Below are positions 9,019-17,789 of a DNA stretch of 64,000 nucleotides, piece after piece. Within the stretch, counting starts at the first letter, position 1; each line of letters begins with the position of its first letter. The translations under genes and the position numbers were made by a program. The notes below the pieces were generated by a model, which searched no databases, was not told the DNA's origin, and saw only the letters and a list, made by a program, of their open reading frames with translations. The stretch covers positions 1-64,000 of the forward strand of contig DASXZY010000038.1 in NCBI GenBank assembly GCA_036501625.1, given 5' to 3'. Origin of the DNA: Palsa-1400 sp036501625. GTDB taxonomy: Bacteria > Verrucomicrobiota > Verrucomicrobiia > Limisphaerales > Palsa-1400.

Positions 9019-9846
9019 ATGAACAAAAGAATCTCTCTTATCGCCGCCGCCCTGGCGCTGCTGGCCGCCGCCTGCCATGCGGATGAACTGTCCGACAAGG
9101 GCCGCGCCATTTTCAACAATAACCATCGCGCGGTCGTGACCGTGGAAGTCGTCCTCAAACTTACCGGCGGCCGCGCGTCGCCAACCGAGACCAAGCAGGA
9201 CGTGACCGGGACCGTGATTGATCCATCGGGCCTGACCGTGCTGGCGCTGTCGGCGGTGGACCCGGCCGAGCTGTACCGGCGCATGTCGGATGAATACAAC
9301 AAACTCGAAACGCAGATCGACGACATCAAAATTCTGCTTGACGATGGCGCGGAGGCCCCGGCCGAAATCGTTCTGCGGGACAAAGACCTCGACCTGGCTT
9401 TCATCCGGCCCAAGGCCAGGCCGGCCGCGCCCATGGCCGCGGTCGATTTGAGCAAATCCTCCCCGGCGGAAGTGCTGGAGCCGGTCATCGCGTTGAACCG
9501 CCTGACCCGCGCGGCCGGCCGCGCCTACTCCGCGTCCATCGAGCGCATCGAGGCCGTGATTCAGAAGCCCCGCACATTTTACATTCCCGAAGGCAGCGGG
9601 ACATCGGCCACGCTTGGCTCGCCCGTTTTCTCCCTGAACGGAAACGTCATTGGAATATTCGTCATGCGCGCGGTCAGCGGCGGCGACAGCGGCGGGCGCA
9701 ACATGCGTGAGAACATGACGGCCATTCTGCTCCCCGCCGAGGACATTTTGAAAGGCGCCAAACAAGCCCCCGAAGCCAAAGGCGACACCGCCAAGCCCGG
9801 CCAAGCGGACAAAGACGCAAAAGACACCAAGCCAGGCCAAAAATAG
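9019..9846 (+). CDS. exported trypsin-fold protein, probably catalytically inactive
   Basis: A 275-aa protein with signal peptide (MNKRISLIAAALALLAAACHA). The layout follows an HtrA protease domain: 'GTVIDPSGLTVLALSAVDP' stands where GxGVI...LTNxHV is expected, 'KDLDLAFIRPK' where the Asp segment lies, and 'SATLGSPVFSLNGNVIGIFV' where GNSGGP...G.VVGI lies. The catalytic histidine is absent and the GNSGGP motif is not preserved, so only the fold seems kept. The C-terminal 40 residues are rich in K, A, D and P. The gene follows the PDZ protease by 17 bp, which suggests a regulatory or scaffolding partner. Function is inferred from fold and position only. Confidence 0.65.
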   Translation: MNKRISLIAAALALLAAACHADELSDKGRAIFNNNHRAVVTVEVVLKLTGGRASPTETKQDVTGTVIDPSGLTVLALSAVDPAELYRRMSDEYNKLETQIDDIKILLDDGAEAPAEIVLRDKDLDLAFIRPKARPAAPMAAVDLSKSSPAEVLEPVIALNRLTRAAGRAYSASIERIEAVIQKPRTFYIPEGSGTSATLGSPVFSLNGNVIGIFVMRAVSGGDSGGRNMRENMTAILLPAEDILKGAKQAPEAKGDTAKPGQADKDAKDTKPGQK

Positions 9847-9870
9847 CAGACACTCCGGCCCGGCCTCGCT

Positions 9871-11922
9871 CTACCGGGATTCTGTTAAAGAGTCAATAAT
9901 AGAACCGGCGGGGAGCTTTTCCTCGGTGAGGGCGAAGAGCGAGGGGCGCCACGGGTCCACTGTGAATTGAATATGGCCGGCGCGGCCCAGATAAGTTTGG
10001 GCGTTCAGGTCGTAAATGTGAGCCGGCGAACCCAGCACAACGTTCAACTTGACAGGCTTTTCCAGCGCTTCGTTGCCGCCGGCTTGCTCCAGCGATTCGC
10101 TCATGGCGTACTCCACGTTGCGCTCAAACGCCATCAGCCTTGCGCCGCGCGATTGGAAGCGCCGCACGCGCACGTGATCTTCCGGCCTCAGCTCGAACTG
10201 CGCCGGGATCAAGCGCATGGCGAGCCATCCGGCCAGTGTGTTCGCGGCGGGCGGGGGATTCGCGCTGAGGCGTTGCGAGAGGTAGAGCGCCGGATCGCCG
10301 TCGTAATGCGGGCCAAAAATCCGCGGAGGCGCGCCGCGCAATTTGCCGTGGGCGTCGAAGGTTCCCGGCTCGCTGTCAAAGAACAGATTTCCCCGCCCGC
10401 GCAGGTTCAACTGCTCTGCCTCTGTGCCGGACATCGCGTAAGCGGATGAAAGAACGACGGCGGCGTTGCGGTTCGAGCGAAGCTGCCCGGCTTCAATCTG
10501 CTCGGAGGAAATGAATTGCGGGCTGAACCCCAAATCCTCCAGCGCCTTCAGCCAGCCATCGCGCGCGGCGGCGGCGTGATTATGCGAGGCTTCAAAACTG
10601 GAAAAGCGCCGCGGCCAGGTCGAGCCATCGGCAGCCGATTCGATCAGCCAATCGGCCTGCGTGCTCGGCTGCGAGTAGCGTATAAAAATCTGATCGCGCT
10701 CAGGCTTCGCGCGGAGGAACAGCCGCGCCAGGGGCGAGGTCATTTCGCGCAGGACGGGAGCGAGCGCTTTGGCCTTTGCGGTGAGCGCGTCATCGGCGCT
10801 GTGGAAATTGATGCAATCCTCGCTCCACCAAACGATGCAGCCGCGGTCGCCTTCCAGCAGCAAATGCCAGAGGCGGCGGCGCGCGCGGTTCGTGTCGTGT
10901 TCAAAGACCGTCGTGAGAATCGGGCGCCCCGGCATGAACGAGCCGAGGATTTGCCGCGCGTTGCCAATGTCGTATGGCTCGACCCAATCCAAGACGCGGG
11001 ACAATTTCCACAAATCATACCCGCCGAACGCGGACGGCATTTGCGTGCCCTCGATGCCCACCGGCGTTTGCGGGTCCGCGCGATGAGCCGCCTGCCGCAA
11101 ATCATCCAGCGCGTTCGCAAGCGAGCCATCCATGCAAGAGCGGAAATCGGCCCAGGGCGAAAAGTTCCAGCGGGCCGGATTTTCCCGCGCGGCGTCCGGG
11201 TCAAATTTGAGCGACTCCAGGGCCTGCCAGTCCGGCTTCGCAGCGGGAGGCTGGCCAGTCATGCGCGCTTTGATTTGATCGGTCGTGAACGGCTTCACGT
11301 CGTCCCAGTTCGCAAAGCTGGTGTCCCATTCAGCGTTGAGCGCGGCCAAATCCTTGTATTGCGTTTGGAGCCAGAGGCGAAAAGCGGCCAGCTCGATGGG
11401 GCTGAAATCGTAGTCAAATGGATTCGCCGAAAACGTCGTTGACAGTTCGTCGCGCAGATTGAAAGCGAGCGGCTTATGCGGCGCGTGGCGGGCCGCGATG
11501 CGCTCGACTTCCTCGCGCGCCTGCTGCCGCCACTTCGGGTCGTCCAGGCAATAGTCGCGCGCGAGCGCCGAGGCGGGCCGCCCGGCCTTGCTCCAATCAG
11601 TCACGAACTTGTCCCAATTGGTCACCGACGAATTCCATTTGAGGCACAGCCCGCGGTTGACCATGTTCTCGACGTAGTAGGGAAAATGATTTTTCCAAAG
11701 CGGCGCCGGGTCGCCATCGCCATAAACGAGCGCCGTGTTGACGCCCATGTCGCGCAGGCGTTGCAGGAAGATGGGGAATTTTTCCGGCTGGCGGCCGGCT
11801 GAATCGCCGACCCACATGATGGCCTGGTAATCGAGCCATGAGCGGGGTTCCGCCGCCGCGATGCCCGCGAGGAGAACGAGGCCGGGCCAGAGCCAGGCCA
11901 AAGGAGAAGTGCCGCGCCTCAC
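9871..11922 (-). CDS. GH42-like glycoside hydrolase
   Basis: A 683-aa exported protein (signal peptide about residues 1-24, ending IAAAEP) resembling beta-galactosidases of family GH42. It has a TIM-barrel-like start ('FLQRLRDMGVNTALVYGDGD') and two glutamates in suitable contexts: E159 in 'LAFNLRDELSTT' (candidate acid/base) and E341 in 'ILTTVFEHDTN' (candidate nucleophile). A later segment, 'RNAAVVLSSAYAMSGTEAEQLN', looks like the trimerisation-type Rossmann domain. The start codon overlaps the end of def by 4 bp, so it is the last gene of the parB-kinase-def operon. Substrate is unknown; family assignment is moderately sure. Confidence 0.65.
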   Translation of the reverse strand: MRRGTSPLAWLWPGLVLLAGIAAAEPRSWLDYQAIMWVGDSAGRQPEKFPIFLQRLRDMGVNTALVYGDGDPAPLWKNHFPYYVENMVNRGLCLKWNSSVTNWDKFVTDWSKAGRPASALARDYCLDDPKWRQQAREEVERIAARHAPHKPLAFNLRDELSTTFSANPFDYDFSPIELAAFRLWLQTQYKDLAALNAEWDTSFANWDDVKPFTTDQIKARMTGQPPAAKPDWQALESLKFDPDAARENPARWNFSPWADFRSCMDGSLANALDDLRQAAHRADPQTPVGIEGTQMPSAFGGYDLWKLSRVLDWVEPYDIGNARQILGSFMPGRPILTTVFEHDTNRARRRLWHLLLEGDRGCIVWWSEDCINFHSADDALTAKAKALAPVLREMTSPLARLFLRAKPERDQIFIRYSQPSTQADWLIESAADGSTWPRRFSSFEASHNHAAAARDGWLKALEDLGFSPQFISSEQIEAGQLRSNRNAAVVLSSAYAMSGTEAEQLNLRGRGNLFFDSEPGTFDAHGKLRGAPPRIFGPHYDGDPALYLSQRLSANPPPAANTLAGWLAMRLIPAQFELRPEDHVRVRRFQSRGARLMAFERNVEYAMSESLEQAGGNEALEKPVKLNVVLGSPAHIYDLNAQTYLGRAGHIQFTVDPWRPSLFALTEEKLPAGSIIDSLTESR

Positions 11923-12491
11923 TTTTTCTTCTTGAGCGCGGCTTTGGTCGCGGCCTGAAGATCGTCCAATTCCTCCCTCAATTCGTCCTTCTCGGCGCGC
12001 GCCATGCGGTCAATAAATAAAATCCCGTTCAGATGATCCAGTTCATGTTGAACGGCCCGCGACAGCAAACCGCCGCAGCGGAAAGAGATTTCCTCGCCCT
12101 TCAGGTTGGTGGCGCGGACTTCGGCCATGGGCGGCCTTTTGATTTCGGCGTAAATTTCCGGGAAGCTCAGGCATCCTTCAGAGCCAGCCACGAGGTCGCC
12201 GGTCCCGGTGACTTCCGGATTGATCAGCGCCAGCGGCATGTAGGCCAGGACGTCCGCTTCCTTGCCGCCCAGTTCCAAGGTCGAGGGTCGCTCGGTCGCG
12301 CCGCGCACGTCCAGCACCGTCAACTGCAACGCCTGCCCCACTTGTTGCGCGGCCAGGCCGACGCCTTTGAAGGCGTACATGGTCTCAAACATGTCGGCGG
12401 CGAGCTTCTGGATTTCGGGCGTGATTTTTTCCACGCGCGCCCCTTTCTGCCGCAAGGCCGGATGGCCGTATTTGACAATTTCCAGAATCAT
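11919..12491 (-). CDS. def: peptide deformylase
   Basis: A 190-aa cytoplasmic metalloenzyme removing the formyl group from the N-terminal methionine of new proteins. All three family motifs are visible: 'GVGLAAQQ' (43-50), 'EGCLS' (105-109, metal ligand C107) and 'HELDH' (149-153, two metal-binding histidines and the catalytic glutamate). A lysine-rich tail (AALKKKK) extends beyond the core. The gene overlaps the kinase upstream and the GH42-like gene downstream by 4 bp each (ATGA-type), which implies translational coupling. Confidence 0.95.
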   Translation of the reverse strand: MILEIVKYGHPALRQKGARVEKITPEIQKLAADMFETMYAFKGVGLAAQQVGQALQLTVLDVRGATERPSTLELGGKEADVLAYMPLALINPEVTGTGDLVAGSEGCLSFPEIYAEIKRPPMAEVRATNLKGEEISFRCGGLLSRAVQHELDHLNGILFIDRMARAEKDELREELDDLQAATKAALKKKK

Positions 12492-13612
12492 GCGGCGTCA
12501 TCGCGCACTTGCATCATCTCCGCGACTTGCGCGATGGAAGGGCTTTGGGCCGTGCGCACGTAATAACCGCTGGTCGTCACGCCGGTCAGCAAGCTCATGG
12601 CGTCGTCCAGCCCCAGCAGGCGCCCCAGGCAAAAGCCGGAATTGAAATGGTCGCCCGCGCCAGTCGTGATGAGCGGCTTCGGAGTGAACGGCCCCTGCAT
12701 TATCGCCGCCGAGCCATGGGTGATGGCCAGCGCGTAGGAGGTGGGATGGACGACGAGCGTGCCCGCCTTCAGATTCTTGGCGAGCTGCAAACTGAAATCC
12801 ACCAGCGCCTCCGGCGTGCCGTTCGCGGGCTTGAATCCGAACACATCGCCGATTTCGTGCGCCTCTTTTTCGTTCAAGCCCAGGATGACATCGAAGTAAT
12901 CCTGAAAACGCCCGATCAATTCGAGCGCGCGCAAAATGTCCTCGCGCGTGCGTTTCTCCGGGTCCGCCAAGTCAAAGAAAATAATCCGCCGCGCTCCCCG
13001 CATGGACGGGCAAATCTCGCGCAGAATCGATTCCCAGAGATCGCTCATGTAAGGGAGCATGGTCCAGTTGACAAAGCCCGCCAAATCGGCCGAGCTGAAC
13101 TTTTTGGCAAATTTGTCGCGCCCGAAGCGGGCCTGGATGTTCTCCCAGTTAACTTCCTTGAGCGAGGAATGCTGGCCGATCATGACTTTGCCGTCATCGA
13201 ATTCCAGCGCGTCGGTCGTGCCCGGCTGGCCGATGCTATGCACCTCGGCGCGCTTGGCGAAATCCTGGAAAATCGGGTGCAGGGCGGGGTAGCCGAGCAC
13301 GCCCAGGTAGGTGACCTTGATGCCGAAACTGGCCAGGGCATTAGCCATGATCGGGCCGTTGCCGCCCAGCTTGGTAATCTTATTGACGAGTTCGAGATTG
13401 GTGCTCTTGCCAGCGGCGGCGGCCAGGCGCGCGGCCAATTGCGCGATGGTCGGCAGGCGCGTGTAAGTTTCCGCGTTTTCCCGCTTGTCCACTACGTGCA
13501 GGATTTCATCGACGAATCCGTCCAGGCCGATAAACGCGCTCAGGCGCGGCGCCCGGTCCTGGCGGGCCAGCAATGTTTTCGCGCACTGGGCGCGGACTTC
13601 TTGTATATTCAT
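12488..13612 (-). CDS. PfkB-family carbohydrate kinase
   Basis: A 374-aa ribokinase-type sugar or nucleoside kinase. The C-terminal PfkB signature is clear in 'LITTGAGDHFNSGFCLGRLLG' (about residues 314-334), where the Asp of GAGD is the catalytic base. The N-terminal substrate region reads 'LSAFIGLDGFVDEILHVVD' and 'ITKLGGNGPIMANALASFG'. Substrate cannot be told from sequence. The gene lies between parB and def on the minus strand, 33 bp after parB and overlapping def by 4 bp. It is somewhat longer than the family average (about 310 aa), through extra sequence in the first half. Confidence 0.8.
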   Translation of the reverse strand: MNIQEVRAQCAKTLLARQDRAPRLSAFIGLDGFVDEILHVVDKRENAETYTRLPTIAQLAARLAAAAGKSTNLELVNKITKLGGNGPIMANALASFGIKVTYLGVLGYPALHPIFQDFAKRAEVHSIGQPGTTDALEFDDGKVMIGQHSSLKEVNWENIQARFGRDKFAKKFSSADLAGFVNWTMLPYMSDLWESILREICPSMRGARRIIFFDLADPEKRTREDILRALELIGRFQDYFDVILGLNEKEAHEIGDVFGFKPANGTPEALVDFSLQLAKNLKAGTLVVHPTSYALAITHGSAAIMQGPFTPKPLITTGAGDHFNSGFCLGRLLGLDDAMSLLTGVTTSGYYVRTAQSPSIAQVAEMMQVRDDAA

Positions 13613-13645
13613 GTTATATGTGACAATCCTCCTCCGCGAACGCCG

Positions 13646-14560
13646 TCAATCCATTTCGATTCCAGCCACTTTCAAAATCCTTTCGAGGTCGCCGTCGCTG
13701 AAGAACTTGATTTCGATGGCGCCCTGGCCGCGATGGTAGCGGACCGACGCCTTGGTGCCAAAGCGTTCCTGGATTTTGTTCCGCACCGCCGCCAGATGCG
13801 CATCCGGCAGCGGCGCGGCTGGGCGGGCGTCCCTGCCATTTTTCACGTCGGCCGTTTTTTGCAGCGCGCCGATCAACTCCTCCGTCTGGCGGACGTTGAG
13901 GGACTTTTTCAGAATGCGGTCCGCCGCCAGTTCCTGTTCCTGCGGCAAGGCCAGGCCCAAAATCACTTTGGCGTGCCCCACCGAAAGCCGGCCCTCGCGC
14001 ACGAAAGCCTGCACAGGAGGCGGCAATTTCAAAAGGCGCAGCGAGTTGGCCACCACCGCGCGGCTCTTGCCGACCTTGAGCGCCGCCTGCTCTTGAGTCA
14101 ACTGAAACTGCCCGATCAATTGCGCGTAACCCTGCGCCTCTTCGATGGCGTTGAGATTCTCCCGTTGCAGGTTCTCGATCAGCGCCATCTCCAGCACGGC
14201 GCGATCATCGGCCTGCCGCGCGATGACCGGCACTTCGGACAGCCCCGCCAATTGCGCGGCCCGCCAGCGCCGTTCGCCCGCGATGATTTCAAAGCCGTCG
14301 CCCTTGGGCCGCACGATCAGCGGCTGGACGATGCCCTGTTCCTTGATCGAATCCGCGAGTTCCTGAAGAGATTCCTGGGAAAAATCCTTGCGCGGCTGCA
14401 ACGGGCAGGGGCGCACGCGCGCGACCGGCACTCGCCGCACCTGTTCGCCGCCCTCGCTGGCGGCGGGCGGCGCCGGCTGCGGCGCATTCTCGGCGCGAAC
14501 CGGCGAACCGGTTGCACCAAGCAGCGCGCTGAGACCGCGCCCTAAAACAGGTTTAGCCAT
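13646..14560 (-). CDS. parB: ParB chromosome-partitioning protein
   Basis: A 304-aa DNA-binding CTPase that loads at parS and organises origin segregation. It starts with the typical 'MAKPVLGRGLSALLG', followed by the N-terminal domain with 'GERRWRAAQLAG' (CTP-binding motif, about residues 95-106) and 'ALIENLQRENLNAIEEA' (about 127-143). The helix-turn-helix region is 'LTQEQAALKVGKSRAVVANSLRLLKLP', and a C-terminal dimerisation segment follows. No parA is adjacent and no perfect parS was seen. AGGTGG directly abuts the ATG, an unusually short SD spacing. It is the first gene of the kinase-def-GH42 operon. Confidence 0.95.
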   Translation of the reverse strand: MAKPVLGRGLSALLGATGSPVRAENAPQPAPPAASEGGEQVRRVPVARVRPCPLQPRKDFSQESLQELADSIKEQGIVQPLIVRPKGDGFEIIAGERRWRAAQLAGLSEVPVIARQADDRAVLEMALIENLQRENLNAIEEAQGYAQLIGQFQLTQEQAALKVGKSRAVVANSLRLLKLPPPVQAFVREGRLSVGHAKVILGLALPQEQELAADRILKKSLNVRQTEELIGALQKTADVKNGRDARPAAPLPDAHLAAVRNKIQERFGTKASVRYHRGQGAIEIKFFSDGDLERILKVAGIEMD

Positions 14561-14629
14561 CCACCTGAAACTAAGGTCAAACGCCTTCCGGCAAAAGGGA
14601 AAAATGAATGGCGCTGGCCCGCGTCCCGA

Positions 14630-16762
14630 TCATTTGGCGGCTGCGTAGGAAATCCGCCAGAGCGTGCTGTTGCCATCCTCGGTCACGAGCAGGGCGCCGT
14701 CATGCGCCACCGTCACGCCGACCGGCCGGCCCCACACATCTTTGTTATCGACAACGAATCCGGTCAGGAAGTCGTCGTATTCGCCCGTGGCCACGCCATC
14801 ATGGCAGCGCACGCGCACGACTTTGTAACCCGTGCGATTGTTCCGGTTCCAAGAGCCGTGGAAGCAGGCAAAAATATCGCCGCGATACTCGGCTGGAAAC
14901 GCCGACACACCTGACGAGGCCGTGTAAAACGTCATCTCCAGCGACGCGGAATGGGATTGCACCGGCACATCGGGGACGGTGGCCTTTCCGGCAAGGTCGG
15001 GCCGTTCGCCCGCGTGGCGGGGGTCTTCATGGTTGCCCATATAATACCAGGGCCAGCCGTAGCAGGCGCCTTCTTTGACACGAGTGATGTAGTCCGGCAC
15101 CAGGTCGTCGCCCAAGCCGTCGCGTTCATTGGTCGAAACCCACAGGTCTCCCGTCTCCTGGTTGACGGCCATCCCGACTCCGTTGCGAATGCCCGTGGCG
15201 AACCGGCGCAAAGGTTCGCGGCCCTCCGGGTCAGTCACCAGAATATTGGCGCGATTGCTCTCCGGCCCCCACGCCGCGCCGAAACCCTGCGCGGCCTCCC
15301 ACTCGCGAATTTCCTCCGCGTTCTTCTTTGCCATTTCCTCGGCGATGTTCGAACCGGAGCCGTCGGAGATAAACATCCGCTTGCCGTCCTTGGAGAAGGC
15401 GACGTCGCGTGTCGAATGCCCGCCCGTCGTGCGAGTCATGCGCGGCACGACAACCTCTGCCGCGCCGCGCGCCTTCAGATCGCCGCTGTGGTAGGGCAGG
15501 CGGACAACGGAGTTGATGTTCGCCACATACATCCATTGCGGGTCATCGCCCGCCGGATAAAAGGCGATGCCAAAGGGCCTGTCGAGTTCCTCCGCGAAGA
15601 TTTGGTTTTCCGAAGGCGCGTCCGCTCCATCGACGGTGCGCATCACGCGGATGCGCCGCTCGCCCGTCTCGGCGATGAAGATGTCGCCGTTGGGCGCCGT
15701 CCGCATCAGGCGCGGGCCAGCCAGGCCGGAGGCAAACTGGCGCACCGTGAAATTAGGCGGGACTGACAATTGGGCGTCCGCCGAGCGCGGAACCACGTGC
15801 GGGCCATTTCCGGCTGACGACGTGCTGAACGGCGCAGGCAGCGCGGCTAAGTCAACGCGATGTGCGGTCCCCGGAGAGGCATGGCGCCAATCGCCCGGAT
15901 CGGTGGCCGGCGCGGAAGTCTCCGGCGCGGCTTGCGAACCGGCAGCGGGCGCGGGCAGGGTCGTCAAATAATCAATGAGCAGGTGGCGGTTTGCTTCATC
16001 AGGCACGGAAACAATCATCGTCGTGCCCGGCACGTCCTTGATCGGGTTGGCCAGAAACTGGTCCAGCGTGGTGGCATTCCAGACCAAGCCCGACGCAGCC
16101 AGGGCTTTGGAATAGCTGAAATTTGGAGAAGCGCCGGCGCGCCGTCCGACGACGCCCGCCAGGCTTGGCCCCTGGCCTCCGATGGCCGTATTGCGCGGCC
16201 CCAATCCGGCCGCGTGGCACAGCGCGCAATTCTGCTGGAAAAAAACCTTCCCCCGGCTTGCTTCATCCGTGGCGCCGCTTTCTGCCGGCAGCGCGAAACT
16301 GATAATCGTCCCGGCCGGCGCTTCGGGAATTTGCACGCGAAGGAATGGCTTTTCGCAGGCGGAATGGCACGCGTAGCAGCCGGCCATCGTCTGGCGGTAG
16401 GCGTTTTCGAAGGCCGCGGTGTCCTTGCTCTCGATGGCTTGGCCCACCGCTTTGAGCATCGTATTGGTGACAGCTTCGAGGATGCCGTTCAAATCCACTT
16501 GCACTCCCGATTTGACGGTGCGCGAAGGCTGAATCGCCACGGCCCACCGGAGATGGGCCTGGGTTGTGTCCAGATAATATTCCGCCAGCGGCCAGTTTTG
16601 GCTCCGCGCGGCAAACCAAAGATTGCCAAAATGATAACCCACATCCGCCATGGCATGGGCCTGGTCCGGCGCCGATGGCTGGGCTTGCGCCCGCGAGTCC
16701 AGCGGAACGGCCGCGAGCATAATCGCGCCCAAAGCGGCCGCGGCAAAACCAGCCCGCTTCAT
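14630..16762 (-). CDS. diheme cytochrome c / sorbosone-dehydrogenase-like fusion
   Basis: About 710 aa, exported. The frame extends to a GTG at 16801; the ATG at 16762 is preferred because it starts a compact signal peptide (MKRAGFAAAALGAIMLAA). After it come about 130 residues ending in a first heme motif CYACH, then a class-I cytochrome c domain with CALCH ('FFQQNCALCHAAGLGPR'). About 400 residues of six-bladed beta-propeller follow ('GDIFIAETGERRIRV', 'GKRMFISDGSGSN', 'GNHEDPRHAGERPDL'), typical of PQQ-dependent glucose/sorbosone dehydrogenases. The fusion suggests periplasmic oxidation of a sugar-like substrate with electrons passed directly to the attached heme. Its 5' end is divergent from tyrA. 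Confidence 0.8.
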   Translation of the reverse strand: MKRAGFAAAALGAIMLAAVPLDSRAQAQPSAPDQAHAMADVGYHFGNLWFAARSQNWPLAEYYLDTTQAHLRWAVAIQPSRTVKSGVQVDLNGILEAVTNTMLKAVGQAIESKDTAAFENAYRQTMAGCYACHSACEKPFLRVQIPEAPAGTIISFALPAESGATDEASRGKVFFQQNCALCHAAGLGPRNTAIGGQGPSLAGVVGRRAGASPNFSYSKALAASGLVWNATTLDQFLANPIKDVPGTTMIVSVPDEANRHLLIDYLTTLPAPAAGSQAAPETSAPATDPGDWRHASPGTAHRVDLAALPAPFSTSSAGNGPHVVPRSADAQLSVPPNFTVRQFASGLAGPRLMRTAPNGDIFIAETGERRIRVMRTVDGADAPSENQIFAEELDRPFGIAFYPAGDDPQWMYVANINSVVRLPYHSGDLKARGAAEVVVPRMTRTTGGHSTRDVAFSKDGKRMFISDGSGSNIAEEMAKKNAEEIREWEAAQGFGAAWGPESNRANILVTDPEGREPLRRFATGIRNGVGMAVNQETGDLWVSTNERDGLGDDLVPDYITRVKEGACYGWPWYYMGNHEDPRHAGERPDLAGKATVPDVPVQSHSASLEMTFYTASSGVSAFPAEYRGDIFACFHGSWNRNNRTGYKVVRVRCHDGVATGEYDDFLTGFVVDNKDVWGRPVGVTVAHDGALLVTEDGNSTLWRISYAAAK

Positions 16763-16904
16763 CGAAGCGGCCATCAATCGTAAATTGGATGTATCAAACA
16801 CAATCGAAAACTATCGCATGAGCCGCGCGGAAGCAACTGCCGGGCGCGGGGGAAAGATTCTTTTCGACTTGCGGCGCGAAATCGTTAGCCTTGGCTCGTT
16901 CAAC

Positions 16905-17789
16905 ATGCGCTGGAATAGCATTAGCATCATTGGAATGGGACTGCTCGGCGGTTCGCTGGCTTTGGCCATCAAGCGCCGGCAATTGGCCGCCAAAGTCCTG
17001 GCGTATGTCCGCCGCGAATCGGCCGTGGAGGAATGCAAGCGGCTGGGCATCGGCGATGTCGTCACGCAGGACCTCAAGCGCGCCGTGCAGGGGGCGGAAT
17101 TGGTCATTCTTTGCACCCCGCTCTCGCAAATGGCCGGGCTGGCTTCCAGCCTGAGGCCCTTTCTGCAAAGCGGCGCCATTGTGACCGATGTCGGAAGTGT
17201 CAAAGGCTCCGTCGTGCGGGAATTGGAACCGCTGGCGCGCCAGGCCAAGGCGCAATTCGTCGGCAGCCATCCGATGGCCGGCTCGGAGAAATCCGGCATC
17301 GGCGCCGCGCGGGAGGATTTGTTCGAGGGCGCCGTTTGCCTCGTCACGCCGGGTCGCGACGCTTCGTCCGAAGCCGTCGTCAAAGTGGAAAATTTCTGGA
17401 AGGCGCTGGGCGGCGCTCCCATTCGCCTCACCCCCGAAGCGCACGACGACCTGGTCAGCCGCTCGAGCCATTTGCCGCACGTGGTGGCGGCGGAATTGGC
17501 CAATTATGTTCTCAGCCCCGTTCATCCCAAGGAGCAGGCGCTCGTGTGCGCCAACGGCTTCCGCGACACCACGCGCATTGCCGCCAGTTCGACGGAGATG
17601 TGGCGCGACATCGCAATGGCCAACCGCCAAAACCTGAGCCGTGTGCTCGGCGTGTTCATCGAGGATTTGCAGGAATTTCGATTGGCGCTCGAACGCCAGG
17701 ATGTCACCGCCGTCGAGGAGTTTTTCGCCAAGGCCAAGCAGCGCCGCGACCATTGGCGGGATCACTCAGCCGCTTCGTCGCCGGAATGA
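16905..17789 (+). CDS. tyrA: prephenate/arogenate dehydrogenase
   Basis: A 294-aa NAD(P)-dependent enzyme of tyrosine synthesis. The Rossmann motif GMGLLGG lies at residues 10-16 of the frame starting at the ATG 16905, which is why this start is preferred over ATG 16818, 87 bp upstream in the same frame. Other family features are 'ILCTPLSQMAGLASSLRPFL', 'VTDVGSVKGSVVRELEPL', 'FVGSHPMAGSEKSGI' and 'VSRSSHLPHVVAAELANYV' (substrate-binding histidines). The stop overlaps the aroA start (ATGA), so tyrA, aroA and cmk form one unit. Confidence 0.92.
   Translation: MRWNSISIIGMGLLGGSLALAIKRRQLAAKVLAYVRRESAVEECKRLGIGDVVTQDLKRAVQGAELVILCTPLSQMAGLASSLRPFLQSGAIVTDVGSVKGSVVRELEPLARQAKAQFVGSHPMAGSEKSGIGAAREDLFEGAVCLVTPGRDASSEAVVKVENFWKALGGAPIRLTPEAHDDLVSRSSHLPHVVAAELANYVLSPVHPKEQALVCANGFRDTTRIAASSTEMWRDIAMANRQNLSRVLGVFIEDLQEFRLALERQDVTAVEEFFAKAKQRRDHWRDHSAASSPE

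Noticed and set aside
12509..14545. Long plus-strand open frame (678 codons) across the kinase and parB genes
   Set aside because: Antisense to PfkB kinase and ParB, both with diagnostic motifs; no recognisable protein.
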